DNA of 64,000 bases from Pisaster brevispinus (taxonomy: Eukaryota > Echinodermata > Asteroidea > Forcipulatida > Asteriidae). Of the stretch, positions 12,001-23,700 are shown piece after piece (the first letter of the stretch is position 1; each line of letters starts with the position of its first letter). A program made the position numbers and the translations under genes. The stretch covers positions 19,993,000 to 20,056,999 of the forward strand of contig JAMKCF010000008.1 in NCBI GenBank assembly GCA_023634235.1, read 5' to 3'. Below the pieces are notes generated by a model that was given only the letters and a program-made list of their open reading frames with translations, searched no databases and had not been told where the DNA came from.

Positions 12001-14581
12001 AAAATAGAATCTCAGGAGGAGAAATACTGACAAACTGTTCACAAACTGATTGGGTCATTGCCTTAGATGACCCGGGCCTGACACTGTGTTCTTGAAAGGA
12101 AAAGACAGTTTTTACTAGGTAAAGGGCAGCTCGCTTCCCTCACTACCAGGAAGAAAGTTTGAAATTCTACTAACAAATACAAATAGGTGTCGATGTGAAA
12201 AATTTTCTTAGCAAAGTGCTCTATATTAAAGTATAGTCCATCACCAATTCTCACACCTCCTTTCCCAAATTTTGATCTGTCATTCGGGTTAACCTTTAAC
12301 ACTAGCCCAGCATACGTTGTCTATCCCTAGTGTGACAGGAGTAGTAGCCTAAACACCAAGTCCTCATCTTACTGTCGTTTACTACAAACTGTGCAACCTA
12401 CTTGTTTAAAACGCTCATATTTCTTCCTTTTCAGATATGAAAAATACATTTTAATAATGTGTTAACTTTTTGAGTGGGTGTGAGTGTGTGAATGTAATCT
12501 TCATTTGTTCAATGAAATAGTTGTGATCGCTAGCATCGTACCACTACCAATAGATCAGAAAGATACATTTATGACAATTGTAATATTTGTAACCTTGCTT
12601 TCTAGATTGTTTTCCTACCATACAATTTCAAGATCTTTATTCATAGAAGAAATTTTCCTAATGTAAAAGGTCTGTGACTTGAACTACAATGATGTGCACA
12701 TGTAACATGTCACACAAAGACCGATGGCATTGTCACTGTTCCTGCACCTGTCTTTAGTCAGGTATTGTTTGTTACCCATTTTGTACCCAAGAGATTACTG
12801 TGCCATCACAAAGGGAATGCACAGTGTATTCACTGTTGACATAACAGGGGGGTCCATGCATGTTATTAGTCAAATAACTCATAACCTTGATATCTACAGG
12901 ATTTTAACCACTGCTACCAATAAACAATTTTCTTAATTTGTTATCTAATTGTATTTTGGTACAGTAAGTTTACAATGGAAAGTTGCGTACAGTTTTGCAA
13001 GAGGAAGCTAAAATTCTAGAGTTAAAGTGTGGTAAACAATACAATTCAGTGCAAGTGTTAATTTATTATGCAGGACTCAGTATACACAACATTTAGACAA
13101 TAACAAACAAGAGTAGCCGTGTTAGTCTGATGATACAGTAGATGAAACAAGGAGAGTAGCCTACATGGGTGGTAGCAATTTAAGACTAACTACGTTGTAT
13201 TAATTTTAAATTTTTAAGCCGAATTGGAGCTTTCGAAGCAACAACTACATGTACTTCATCAGTTGCAATATTCCTTGTACAAGCCAAGCCAAAAATGATC
13301 ATTTCCAAACACTTTCAGGGATAAAAAATAAATTATCCAATCAACTTTGTATTATTAGCAAATAAAAACATTATTTTTAAAAGTTCCAATGATCATTAAT
13401 CGCTGCTTCCTGACCGGGGGGGGGGGGGGGGGGGGGGGGGGAGGGAGGTGGAGGGAAATCAAGTGTAAACATTTTGTAAAATGTGTTTGTGTTACTTTTC
13501 AACATTTTAAATGTTGAAAGAAAAGGTCAAACAAATGTGTACATGTGTACACAAGTGGCTCGATGTAACCGTCCGGTCTATGTACAACCGTAATAAGAGG
13601 ATCAAAGGTTACAGTTATCGCAAACGATCGTCCTAAACTATTTTGGATAAGTTTATAGCCCTAAACTTTTATTGGTAATTTCATCCTTTTACTCAAAGGT
13701 TCAACAAATTATTCAGTCGTAGACAGTCGACATAAATAAAAATGTAAATTTACAGGCTTAACTTTTAAAACTTAGGCCTAAGTAAAGTTAAGTTCTGTTG
13801 CATATTTTAATTCTTGAATTGAAAGTTGAACTCTTAAATAGTACTACTACTAGTACTAGCTCTACACAAGTATAAAACCGGTTGTTGGTTCAAATCCTGC
13901 TCTAGTCAGTTTTTCTTTGTTCAACCCAAAACTATTTCATAAAGTAATTGTTACAAATACATGATGTAGTTTTTTCATTGTTTATTCAGGGCCCAGTTTC
14001 ACAAAGACTAAAAATGCTATGGTCAGATTAATAAGAAGGTTAATCTAAACTACAAACCAATCTTATTCTTAGTTGCTACGCTAATAATTGTGAATGGGGT
14101 GTGATGTCACAATAAAAATCACTATGGCAGTATTGTCAAGTTATCTTAAGATGGACCTCAGCGCATTGTGAAATCAGCCTCGTCTACGTGTAGAGCTACA
14201 GTTACCATAGCAGAAATGATGTCGAATCCAACCACCCTTTTTTTGGTTCATAATCATATGACGATGAAAAACAACAGTAGGGCCTATATATAATTAATAA
14301 AGTGTGAATGTGATGAGCCCAGATGTGAACATGTTTTTTGTCATTGTCAGATTCGGCATCTGTTCTATACTAATGGTGTAACCAAAGTGCCAGGAGTCAG
14401 TTGAGATGTCCCTATTTAAAATTTTAATTGATCATTCATTTCAATACCGAGTTGAGTAAAAATAAAATGGTACAGTTCTGAAAACACTTTTTTTCTCTCT
14501 TCAATTTACCTTCATGTCATTGATGATGGTCTGAAATAGTCCTCCAAGCACACTGCAGTCTCTTTCTGCAGTAGCCTCCAT
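9079..14581 (-). CDS. MTSS1/MTSS2-like: MTSS1/MTSS2-type I-BAR protein, first three coding exons (partial)
   Basis: Coding exons on the minus strand: 14510-14581, 9870-9931 and 9079-9152, each bounded by GT-AG sites with matching phases (24 codons; 20 codons plus 2 nt; then 2+74 nt). Exon 1 contains SVLGGLFQTIINDMK, exon 2 VPVWEDFTSKASKLHTQL and exon 3 SAFLEAFQRIADIATNSR. Together they give about 69 residues of the N-terminal I-BAR (IMD) helical domain of metastasis suppressor 1 and its paralogue. The family binds PI(4,5)P2 membranes, bends them outward and binds G-actin through a C-terminal WH2 motif at the plasma membrane. The start codon at 14581 matches the family start (MEA...). The gene should continue with roughly 600 more residues; I could not find later exons between 1 and 9078, so they probably lie left of the window. 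It is likely a single pre-duplication orthologue of vertebrate MTSS1 and MTSS2. Confidence 0.87.
12941..13300. repeat. Possible old dispersed retroelement tail
   Basis: Around 13110-13275 the blocks AGTAGCCGTGTTAGTCTG, GAGCTTTCGAAGCAACA and ACTTCATCAGTTGCA occur in an order that resembles a repeat seen across animal genomes. I recognise the architecture only loosely and cannot name the family. Located in intron 1 of the MTSS-type gene. Confidence 0.3.
13416..13441 (+). repeat. Poly-G tract (26 G) in MTSS intron 1
   Basis: An uninterrupted run of 26 G followed by AGGGAGGTGGAGGG. Capable of forming a G-quadruplex; run length in the assembly may be inexact. Similar shorter runs occur near 27830, 48270 and 60350. 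Confidence 0.85.
13868..13935 (+). repeat. tRNA-derived SINE fragment (family B)
   Basis: Contains a B-box-like GGTTCAAATCCTGCTCTAGT followed by the tail TTTTCTTTGTTCAACCC. The same B box and tail follow the fuller copies at 59505-59600 and 60575-60665. Only the 3' half is present. Confidence 0.6.
13987..14180. repeat. Fold-back MITE-like repeat, GGGCCCAGTTTCACAAAG type
   Basis: Begins GGGCCCAGTTTCACAAAGAC and ends CATTGTGAAATCAGCC, so the termini are inverted relatives. Internal words (TGACATCAC-like, AATCTTA) recur in a partial copy near 18770-18855 that ends CACTGTGAAATCGAGCC. Confidence 0.5.
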
Positions 14582-15271
14582 GATTCCTGGTTGTTGGGTT
14601 TACTGATCCTGGCGTCTTCGGTCTTGTTTCACACGCCGTGTGCGGTGGGGGTCTCTGTACACTGCCTGTATGCTGCAGTCTCCAGCACAATGCCTCGTGC
14701 CCGTGGTAGCGAGTTCCCAAAAACGCCGACTCTACAGAATCAAACTAATCTCTTTCCTGCGTAATTTTCACACTGAAATCCATTTCGATGTGTACGTGCA
14801 GATATATTTATCCAAAATGACTGTACACATGAATGTGTCTGATGGCTGAAACGTCGTATAATTCCCCTTTTTCTACAGCACTCATCCACTGTCTGTACTG
14901 TAGCTCACCGTTAGGTTGGCCACATAAAACAACCAAATTATGAAAATCGAAGGACACACACCTCGCGCGCATCAAAACACACGCATGCAGCAGTCGTTGG
15001 TCACTACTTCGCTTGTGGTAACCGCAAAGTCCAATTCTTAAAAAGAGGGCGCACTTTGTAATACTCCTCAAAGCCAGCCGGTTTCGTTCAAGCTGCAGCT
15101 ACTGAGAAGCAAACAAAATAATAGTTATTAAAAAAAAAATTATATAAAATAAATAAAATTGCTGAGTACAGAATAAATACCTTTCAGAATAAATACTTTG
15201 GTTGGACATCGTATGGCAGCTCCTCCACTAGCTTTTGCTTGGCAAAATTTGCCTATAGAAACTGGTGGAGG
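14582..15271. promoter_or_regulatory. Presumed 5' UTR and promoter side of the MTSS-type gene
   Basis: Lies directly upstream of the MTSS start codon (minus strand) and is somewhat richer in GC than the surrounding introns. I see no diagnostic core promoter motif and cannot place a transcription start. An additional upstream non-coding exon is possible. Confidence 0.35.
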
Positions 15272-15348
15272 TTTTTCAGCAATATTTTCTGGCAGCCGAA
15301 GCATGCATAATATGCATGCTTCGGCTGGCAGAAAATATTGCTGAAAAA
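15272..15348. repeat. Long palindrome 1 (38-bp arms, 1-nt centre)
   Basis: Arms 15272-15309 and 15311-15348 are reverse complements with a single mismatch; the centre is one A at 15310. The arm contains CAGCAATATTTTCT and CCGAAGCATGCATA. It would form a near-perfect hairpin or cruciform. It stands 5 bp from a second unrelated palindrome. Confidence 0.95.
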
Positions 15349-15353
15349 AAATG

Positions 15354-15420
15354 TGTTCTTCCTGAAAATCTCATCGCAACATTATATTATAATGTTGCGA
15401 TGAGATTTTCAGGAAGAACA
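15354..15420. repeat. Long palindrome 2 (33-bp perfect arms, 1-nt centre)
   Basis: Arms 15354-15386 and 15388-15420 are exact reverse complements around one T at 15387. The arm contains TGTTCTTCCTGAAAATCTC. Its sequence differs from palindrome 1. No coding or RNA gene is evident. Confidence 0.95.
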
Positions 15421-15807
15421 AATTAACCCATCCAGTGCAGCGCATCCAACTGTTGGCATGTTTCTGGACGGTTTAAGGTGTAGCATATTCCCTGATAACC
15501 AGTTTTGGGGGAACTTGGGCAGAATGAGGTAGAATCATAAATTGGTTTTTGCCAGCGTAATGCTGATTTATAGGCCAAAATTTTTAATAAAGAAGATACA
15601 ATAAAAGTCACCTGTGAGAGTTTACTTTTGTCTGTTAAATTATATTTGCGGGGGGCAGGATGCTTACTACCAACTTTTTTATTATAACAAGTAGGCTTTC
15701 GGGTAAAAATTTTATTACTTTTTCCAGGTCATTGTCAAAAGTAAGGCTCACCTTTAACTACGTAGTGGTAATACGAACACTCACAGTACGAGAAACAAAA
15801 GCTTCTC

Positions 15808-16212
15808 TTACCACCAAATTAGTGACAATCTCAGAAAATTACCCCAGCAGTTTGCTAGTGAAATGTTTTTGATGGATGAAGAGTGAGGCTTGGACAAAAC
15901 AAAGACCGTACAGAAGTGTTTGACCCCTTGAATTCCACCTACGTCACATGCGGCTAAAGCTACTATCTGCCAACGCTCACAACCTATTTGTGAAGATGTG
16001 ACGTCAGGTGACTTGGCGAGCCACTTCTCATCTGGGTTCCTCAATTTCCACTTTATTAAGGCCCTTCGGAACAATCTTACAGAGCCCTTTGCAATTGCGT
16101 GTGACGTCACAAACTCTAAATGGTTCCCTCGATCACTGGGCAGCTGGGGATGAAGACCTGTCATTGGCTGAGAGTAGTTCTGCGTGGTGTGAACCACACA
16201 CACGGACTTGAA
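15808..16212. other. Non-gene stretch with two CRE-like sites
   Basis: Contains TGACGTCA-type sites near 15998-16005 and 16102-16109 and a 131-codon minus frame without any recognisable domain. Words such as CATTGGCTGAG are shared with the duplicated repeat at 62.9-63.2 kb, so I read this as repeat-derived rather than a gene. Confidence 0.35.
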
Positions 16213-16764
16213 CTGTATGTTAGCATTGTTTAAATTTCAGCGACTGCGGCCTATTAGGGGGTCAATACCATCTCACCTAGTCTTCCCCCTGCTAAATAAA
16301 ATTACAACTATAAAAATAAAATAAATAATTATAATAATTATAATAATTCCATCACGAGAACGTTTAAATTAATTTTACCTTTACTCCTTGTGTTTAATAG
16401 GGTACTTGATACAATCATCAATCATTGTAGCTATCAGAGGAAGCCTGTGTGAGACTTATTGACCTCATATCAAGGTTACAGACACCATGCTAAAACAAAC
16501 ATCCACATGTGTGTGTGTCTGGGGGGGGGGAGGGGTAGTAGATTTCCCAAAAACCTTCTTAGTTAGTGTCACGCAATACAGTATGCATTCGGAAGTAGGC
16601 ATTAGGCCTGTATTTAGCAAAATAATTTAGTGACGAGAGGTATCAATACGGCGCGCTGCCCATGGTAGCGAGGCTGGGCCGGTCCCGCCCCCAAAAAGCC
16701 CGAACATCTTTAAAAGTTTTATAGTCTCTTGAGGGCGCACTGCTGCTCCTCAAACATCAGCAAC

Positions 16765-16869
16765 ATGCTATTATTGGAGTTGGTCGAAAAGTTGGATGGT
16801 GGTACGCTACGCATATTCCGCGGCGACGACGACGGGCGGGAAGAAATTAAACTCTGTTTGTTCAGTCAG
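16765..16869 (+). CDS. Orphan candidate first coding exon
   Basis: An ATG at 16765 opens 35 codons (MLLLELVEKLDGGTLRIF, then a GDDDGREE stretch) that end at CAG followed by a GTATAG donor-like site. It lies in a GC-richer patch (16640-16880) that looks like a promoter-associated region. I do not recognise the peptide, and no following plus-strand exon was found before ZNFX1. It may be an antisense or non-coding transcript divergent from the MTSS-type gene, or chance. Confidence 0.22.
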
Positions 16870-16967
16870 GTATAGGATGACTGTTTAGTGCCTGATAAAG
16901 ACAAAGGAACAACCAGAAGAAGCTTAGACTGAAATTACCAAGGCTCCTGAATAACACAGTAGGAAAA

Positions 16968-16999
16968 TGACCGACTCATATGGCCTCTGCAGCTGTTTT
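16968..16999 (+). other. Second orphan start plus splice donor
   Basis: The sequence ATGACCGACTCATATGGCC opens MTDSYGLCSCF and meets a strong donor (TTTTG followed by GTAAGT) after about 32 nt. It could be a short first exon of an unannotated plus-strand transcript. No downstream exon was recognised. Confidence 0.2.
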
Positions 17000-19900
17000 G
17001 GTAAGTTCAATAGTAAAAAATGTACAACTTACATTCAGACATTAGATAGATACTAAGATAGAATAGATAGCATTTATTGTCCACATTAAACAATATAGAA
17101 ATTCGATTTCCACTGGAAATGGGTAAAAACTAAACATTAAAAATGCTATACAATATCATAATATGTAGGCGCGGAGTACAACGAACAGTAAAAAACTGGC
17201 ATTAAAATACAAAAATACAACATGTAGTTGTACTTGTAGGCCCTACGGGCAAGTACATAAAAAAACTGCGAACATCAACAAACTGCGAACATCAACAAAC
17301 CGCGAACATCAAAAACAGCATTATAAAAAACCAACCAAAAACAAATAAAAAGATACATCTTATCAGGAGGATAAAAGGTACAGGAGATCCGGGGTTAAGC
17401 GAGCTCAGTGGGCAAAGGGAGGCAAAAACACTATACAAGCTAATGCCCCTCTGAGCATTCACCAACCGACAGACACGGTGGCGACAAATTTGTGCGACAA
17501 ATTTGGCAAAAAATCATATGTTGGTAAAACTCGTACTTAGTAGTAGAAGGTACATTTATCTGTAGCGTTGTCTAGACTTATGCTAGAGATAAGGACTTGT
17601 ACATGATGTCCTGCAGAATCCTACAAATATACGGGAATTAACAGAGAATACAACATTGATGCATCCCGTGCAATTACATTCTGCTGCTGCTTAATATTAA
17701 TAAGCTAAATCAATTGCAGCTTTCAAATTAAAACATTTAAATTCAATAATAAAATTGAAAAGACTACGTTTAGTGAGACTCATTCAACGAGTAGTTTAAG
17801 TAACCGTATAGCTAAGTGGCATGTAACTACAGCGAGTTTAGGGCCGTGTGATAGCCAATAGTTTTTGAATTGCCTATGCAGAGCAAATAACTGCGATGTC
17901 AGACTTCAAAATCAAGTATACCAACCAAGACTGCTAGTCCGATTTGGCGGCTGCAGAACTGCGGCTGGATCACTGCGTAAAACGAGCATTGGAACATAGG
18001 CTGCCCTGACGCTCGATTTGGACGCCTTTTCATTAAGACACATAAAGCTACTCTCAAAGTAAAATGCATGTAATAAACGTAGGGGAAAAGTGTACACTTG
18101 ACTTAAAATAACCATGGTTACATAGAAAACAAAGCACTTGAATTCATTGAAATGCGCTCATTGTGAGTTACAAAATCGTTTATTTAAAAATAAGGATTTA
18201 AGTATGAAGTATCGAAAAGGACTATAATAACTATGCGGTTAACCACATTCATCATGAAGGTAGCAATCACAATGTTTACAAAGCACATTATAGTATTGTG
18301 AGACCAAGACATTCCAAGTATTTAGCTGAAAATACTAGTCATTATGAAAAATAAGATGTGCTCCCCTTTTCATATCAAACGTCAATATCTTCATAATAGA
18401 AAATATTTCAAGTTTTAATTTTGAAACCCTGTGGTGAGGGCAGTTGTCATACTTCCAATTGTCTTAACCACATCTGGCACACTCTGGTCAGCTCATATGC
18501 CACGATATCCTAAGCTGGACCGTGCCACACGTCAGAGAGGGGTGTCAATCAACATGGGTCAGTGATGTGGTTAGAAGGGGGCTGGACAAAACTCTGTCAA
18601 CATCCTTTGTGCGCACAATTAGTATGTCAATTATCAATCATAGATATGAAACCAAAGTATAAAACTTAACTAATTACGCAAACAAACAAATAAGCTGAAA
18701 TTAACCTAGGCATTACATGGAAATGTAACCAACAAGCTTAAACAAAACAATATCCTCATAGTGAATTGTATTGTGACATCACATTTTCCTTATCTAATAA
18801 GTATAAATCCACAATAATATTAAGATCAATCTTAGCTCACTGTGAAATCGAGCCTGGAACCACACGGCTGCCACCGTTGCCTATTGCAGGTATTGGTTCT
18901 CTTTTCAGAATGTTCCTAAATATCTTAAGATTTCCCAAATAGAACGGAAACGGCATTGGTTCTGATCATTCTAAAACTACAGGCCCGCTTATACACAGAT
19001 AACAATTCAAGTTTGTAATCCATATGAACTTTTGGTGATTACACGTGTCTGGTAGTTGTTTACACACTATGGGCGGTCGTTTTGCAATGACTAAGTTATA
19101 AGAATTAACTTCTGATATTTACAACAATTGACTAACTTCACAACGCGAAACACAACATACGAAGCCATCAAATTTCAGAAACTTAAAAATCCAAAGAGTG
19201 TATTATCCGGTAATGCATGCAATTTCTCACATCACATTAAACTAACGTATGCTACATCATTCACATTTATGATATTTTTAGCAAACATTGTTAGAAATTT
19301 GCCATAAAAGTACTGATGTGTACGGCAAGTTTCAATCAATGGAAGCCTGCTGAAAGCCGGTACATTTAGACACTTATTTGTAGATTATACTTATTCTTTA
19401 ATACAGTCATAATTTGTAACAACTTACCAAAGCTGCCAGTCTTTCCATGTTCTTGTGATCTAACTTGAAAATCTCCCTGATTATATGGGGAAAACATCCC
19501 TATTATATTGAGTGTAATTCTTTATATCTCCCTAAGTGTTGTACAAAATCTCCCTGATTGCAAGATACACATGTTGGTAGCCCCGCTTACCAAATAGACA
19601 AATAATTTTTCCGGCTTCATAATAAAACGTAATACGTGTAGTTTATACATGTATATAGTAATAACGCTAGGCTACGGTTCTAACATTCTACGGGAATTTT
19701 AGTGTCATACTTTAGAAAGTTAAACACTATACAATGACTGCACGACAACCAAACCATACGCGGTGCTATTGTATATTAAAATTACCCATACTACAGTCAA
19801 ATAAAAATAATATATAAAGCATATTTTTGTTTTCATATATGAGTTAAGTTCACATTTTTACATGAATATGTCATATTATTCTTAGATACAGCAAAGTAAT

Positions 19901-20026
19901 GATTAGCTTTCAACCTTTTAAAGTTTGAGTATTTTGATGCACAGTGAACACCATAAGTACTGAAGAAAGAAATATATATATATACATATATATACTTATG
20001 CTAATTTTCATTGTTGTTAATATCTC
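17000..20026. other. Stretch without a recognised gene
   Basis: AT-rich DNA 3' of ZNFX1. It holds three short tandem copies of an AACTGCGAACATCAACA-like word (about 17266-17315), a repeat related to copies at 41.2 and 47.8 kb (19455-19600, CTCCCTGATTATA...), and an AT-dinucleotide run near 19974-19990. No supported coding sequence. Confidence 0.5.
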
Positions 20027-20202
20027 CCGGATCAGAGTTGACCCGGATTCCTGGTCCCGTGGGGCCTAACCAATTTATTGCTGGGTCATTAAGACCAAGA
20101 ATGGATCAAACTAACGCAGAATCCGACTTAAAATCAAATTTTCACACCAGTTTCCGGGTTAGCTAAACCCAGAAATGGTTAACTCTGACCCGGAATAGTT
20201 TG
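20027..20202. repeat. Imperfect fold-back element
   Basis: The left end CCCGGATCAGAGTTGACCC and the right end TTAACTCTGACCCGGAAT are inverted relatives about 175 bp apart. MITE-like. It lies in the 3' flank of ZNFX1. Confidence 0.5.
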
Positions 20203-20324
20203 CAGTGTAATGACGGTTAATACATAAATGACCAAAATATAGTTTTTCTGACACATTTTACAATTGAGGATTTTTTAATGAATACACCAACGTAAATCAT
20301 AACGTGTAGTCGTCAAATAAAGCA

Positions 20325-20430
20325 CAGCATGAACCGTAAACGTGAAACATCACATGAGCAACCACGTGAATATCACGTGCGTGAACCATCACGTGAGCCA
20401 TCAACGTGAATCATTAACGCGAATCTTTAC
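20325..20430. repeat. Degenerate short tandem repeat carrying CACGTG words
   Basis: About seven degenerate units of 12-16 bp built on CACGTGAA / CATCACGTGA, including two perfect CACGTG E-boxes. It is about 330 bp beyond the ZNFX1 stop codon. Confidence 0.6.
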
Positions 20431-20760
20431 TAGAAAATTTGATTCAAGATCTGAGCTACGTCGGTATTTCATCCTTCATTGATGGGTGTCGCGTATACAA
20501 TCATCAATTAAGTGCTATCATGAGAAAGTGTACACCGCCCTTAAAAACAACCGTTATCTGTTCTTTTTAACTGCCCGATGTTGTCATTTTTTTGTGTGGG
20601 CCTAATGACGTTTTCTCTTGATCGATATCTTTTAATATACAGTCATGTCATTCCACGGAGGCCACAACACGTCTGCTTGAATATTCCGAAAGACCGTAAG
20701 ATCTTGAAAAGAGAAAGTCAAGATCAGAGTTAGTTAATCTTCCTTTGATGTGTTCTACCG

Positions 20761-23700
20761 CTAATCTATGTCATCGCTTGAATAGTCTAAATGACGGGTG
20801 GAAGTGCAATCAGGACAAAGTAAGCAACCTTCTGAATCATTTGATGTATCATCTTGACAGAAAACGTGACCTTCCGGACACCTCATCCACCCATCAACAG
20901 CAAACGATAACTCTGTGTACCTTTGTGTTTCATCACATTTCTCTCTGGCTGAATCTACTGAATCTTTGATTGTCCGGAGGATGTCTTCATAACGAGGGCA
21001 TGTATGGATTGGTGTCTGGCATTTAGGACACAGGGCTGGCCGGATCTGCACACAGCTTGTCGCAGAGATTTGGAGACCTGCAAACATTTCATCAAGAAAC
21101 CGTGTTTCACAAAGATGTCCACATTCCTCTAGATAGATGAATGTTTCCTTCGGAAGAGTTGGTCCCGGAGGATATTTGTCAGCGACATCCTTTTTGTGAC
21201 AGATACGACAAAGAGGAGGACAGGGTTCACCACAAACACCAACACAGAAATGATTGCAACGAAGCTTGCTGGTGCATGGAAAGTTGCAAGGAGTAGTATG
21301 TGTTTTATCCACATTGCTCTGATGCTTACATTTGGAACGCTTCGTGGATTTTCTGGATAATCCACTTGACGACTTACTGCAAAACTCGTGTGGTGAGCAG
21401 ACGTCATGACCGCATCTATCCGAGCACCTGTGTCCACAGAGAAGCAGAGTTCCACATTTGTTATCACAAACTTCATGCTCTCCACCAAGTCCTGCACATG
21501 AACCACATACTCCAGGACATTTGTGACCACAACGAAGTACATAGCCACACGGTTCCCGGCAACTAGTGGTTGCTGTAGCATCAGATGCTTGCCAGCAGAA
21601 CAATTTGATAACATGACCACAGGGCAAATCCTTCTCGACTGTTTCCTCACATTGTATTTTGGGCCTTCTGTAGATTACTGAGAATATAGTGGCCAAACTC
21701 TCTCTGTGGCAAGGGTCTTTACAAAAGTTGGGACAGATATGACCACATGGTAAAACCTTGTCACATTTCTCTGCGCAAGTGATAAGTTTGACATTATTAC
21801 GACAGTGAGTTTCCACTTGATGACCACAACCAGGAAGGGTCTTTTCCACAAGCTCTTCACATTGTTCTGAACTAAGACACGTTTCACTGCATATATTTGG
21901 GCATTTATGACCGCACTTCATTATCTTCTCACATGGGTTCGAACATTCCGTAGATCCTTCTTTCTGGTAGCACGGAAGATTCATAAAATGCAAACAGTCA
22001 GGTAGCTGCTTGTTTACGATAACTTGACATTTCTGATTTACAAAATCATTTCCATTAATTTCTTCTTCATCGTCACTGGATGTACGTTCTTCACTTGGAC
22101 ATGGCTCCCCACATTTGTTTGCGCATTGATGGTCACAGGAAAGAATCTTCTCACAGGGCTTTTGGCATACCAGTGATTCAACACTTGCACAGCATTGACT
22201 TTGTAAGACATGGCCGCAAGTAGGTATTTTTTTGTTCACAAGCTCTCTGCATTTTTTAACATAGAGGTCATCTTGTTCAGATGAACTGTTGCCATCACCA
22301 CTCCAGTCATCAGAGTATGCTTCTGTCTTCTTACCATTGCTATTTGGACATGGATCGCCACATTGGTTGGGACACTTGTGACCACACAATAGCACTTTGG
22401 TACACTTTTCTGAACACACGACCGACTCAACGTCTCTATAACAAGGGAGTACAACACTGTGTTTGCAGCTAGAAAACTTCTTCTTCACAGAGCGTTGACA
22501 GGCCTTAGCTGGTGAGTTTCGAGTGAGGCTCTCGGTTGGGGCGTCTTCTCCATCAGTCAGGCAGGGTTCACAGCATTTATTGGAACACAGATGTCCACAT
22601 GTTAACTTTTTCTGACATTTCTTTACACATTGGTAGGAGTAGATATCCTGGTAGCAAGGGAGCTGAACAGAATGTCCACAAGACGGCAGCTTTCTCTTGA
22701 CTCTCAGTTTACATTTGCAGGGCACGCCACATTTGTCAGTGCACCGATGACCGCATGATAACTTCTTGTTACATGTCTCTTTGCAAGTGAATGACGCAAC
22801 ATCAGTATGACAAGGCACTGATACAGTATGATCACACCCAGGAAGCTTTTTAATTGTGGTTTTCGTACAAACCATTAGCAGTTTGCTGGTTGTATCACAA
22901 AACGAACTATGGTCGCAAAGCTCTATATATTCACCAATGGAAGGGTCCACTGTTTCCTTTGGGCATGGCTCACCACATTTATTAGGACATGAATGCCCGC
23001 AAGTTAGTGGCCGCTCACACTTTTCTCTGCAGAAGTTGTTAAAATTACCACGGCTAGCAAGCTTCATCATCTTGACGTCATCAATCTTTTCCTTTGGGCA
23101 AAGCTCCCTGCACTCTTTAGGGCAACGATGTCCACATTCCAGTAACTTGTCACATAAATGAGTACATTGCATCGAGTGTGGGCTTTTAGCGCATTCCATT
23201 ACGACTTTATGACCACAGTTCGTAACGCATTTAGAAACTTTGACAGTACACCATGTAGTGCACACATCACCACACGCCTTTCCACATGGATGCCCACACG
23301 TCAGTGACCTAGGACACGGTTCTGTACAAGTGATTGACTCATACCGGTGGCATTTCACCTGAATAACATGACCACACTCGGGCATCAGTTTGTGTACGTT
23401 TGTCGAACACGGTCCACACTTCTCATAGCATTTCAGGGGACACGCGTGTTCCTCTCTTTCGCACACCTTTTCACATGGCTCTGTACATAAGTACCTTTCA
23501 TGGTCAAGATCAAATGGATGGCAGTGTAAATGACATATGTGATCACACGGAAGCCTGTACCCACATGGCTCACCACAACCTCCGTCTTGAACCTTCTTAA
23601 AATCTCTCGCCGAAGCTACCGTTGTTACTACTGCATGATTTTGACAAACCAACGGAAGTGAGGAGCTGATTTTCTTGTCATCTTCAAAGGTGCTTAGTAT

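Noticed and set aside
15808..16203. 131-codon minus-strand frame
   Set aside because: No domain or family similarity, no splice partners, and shared words with intronic repeats elsewhere in the window.
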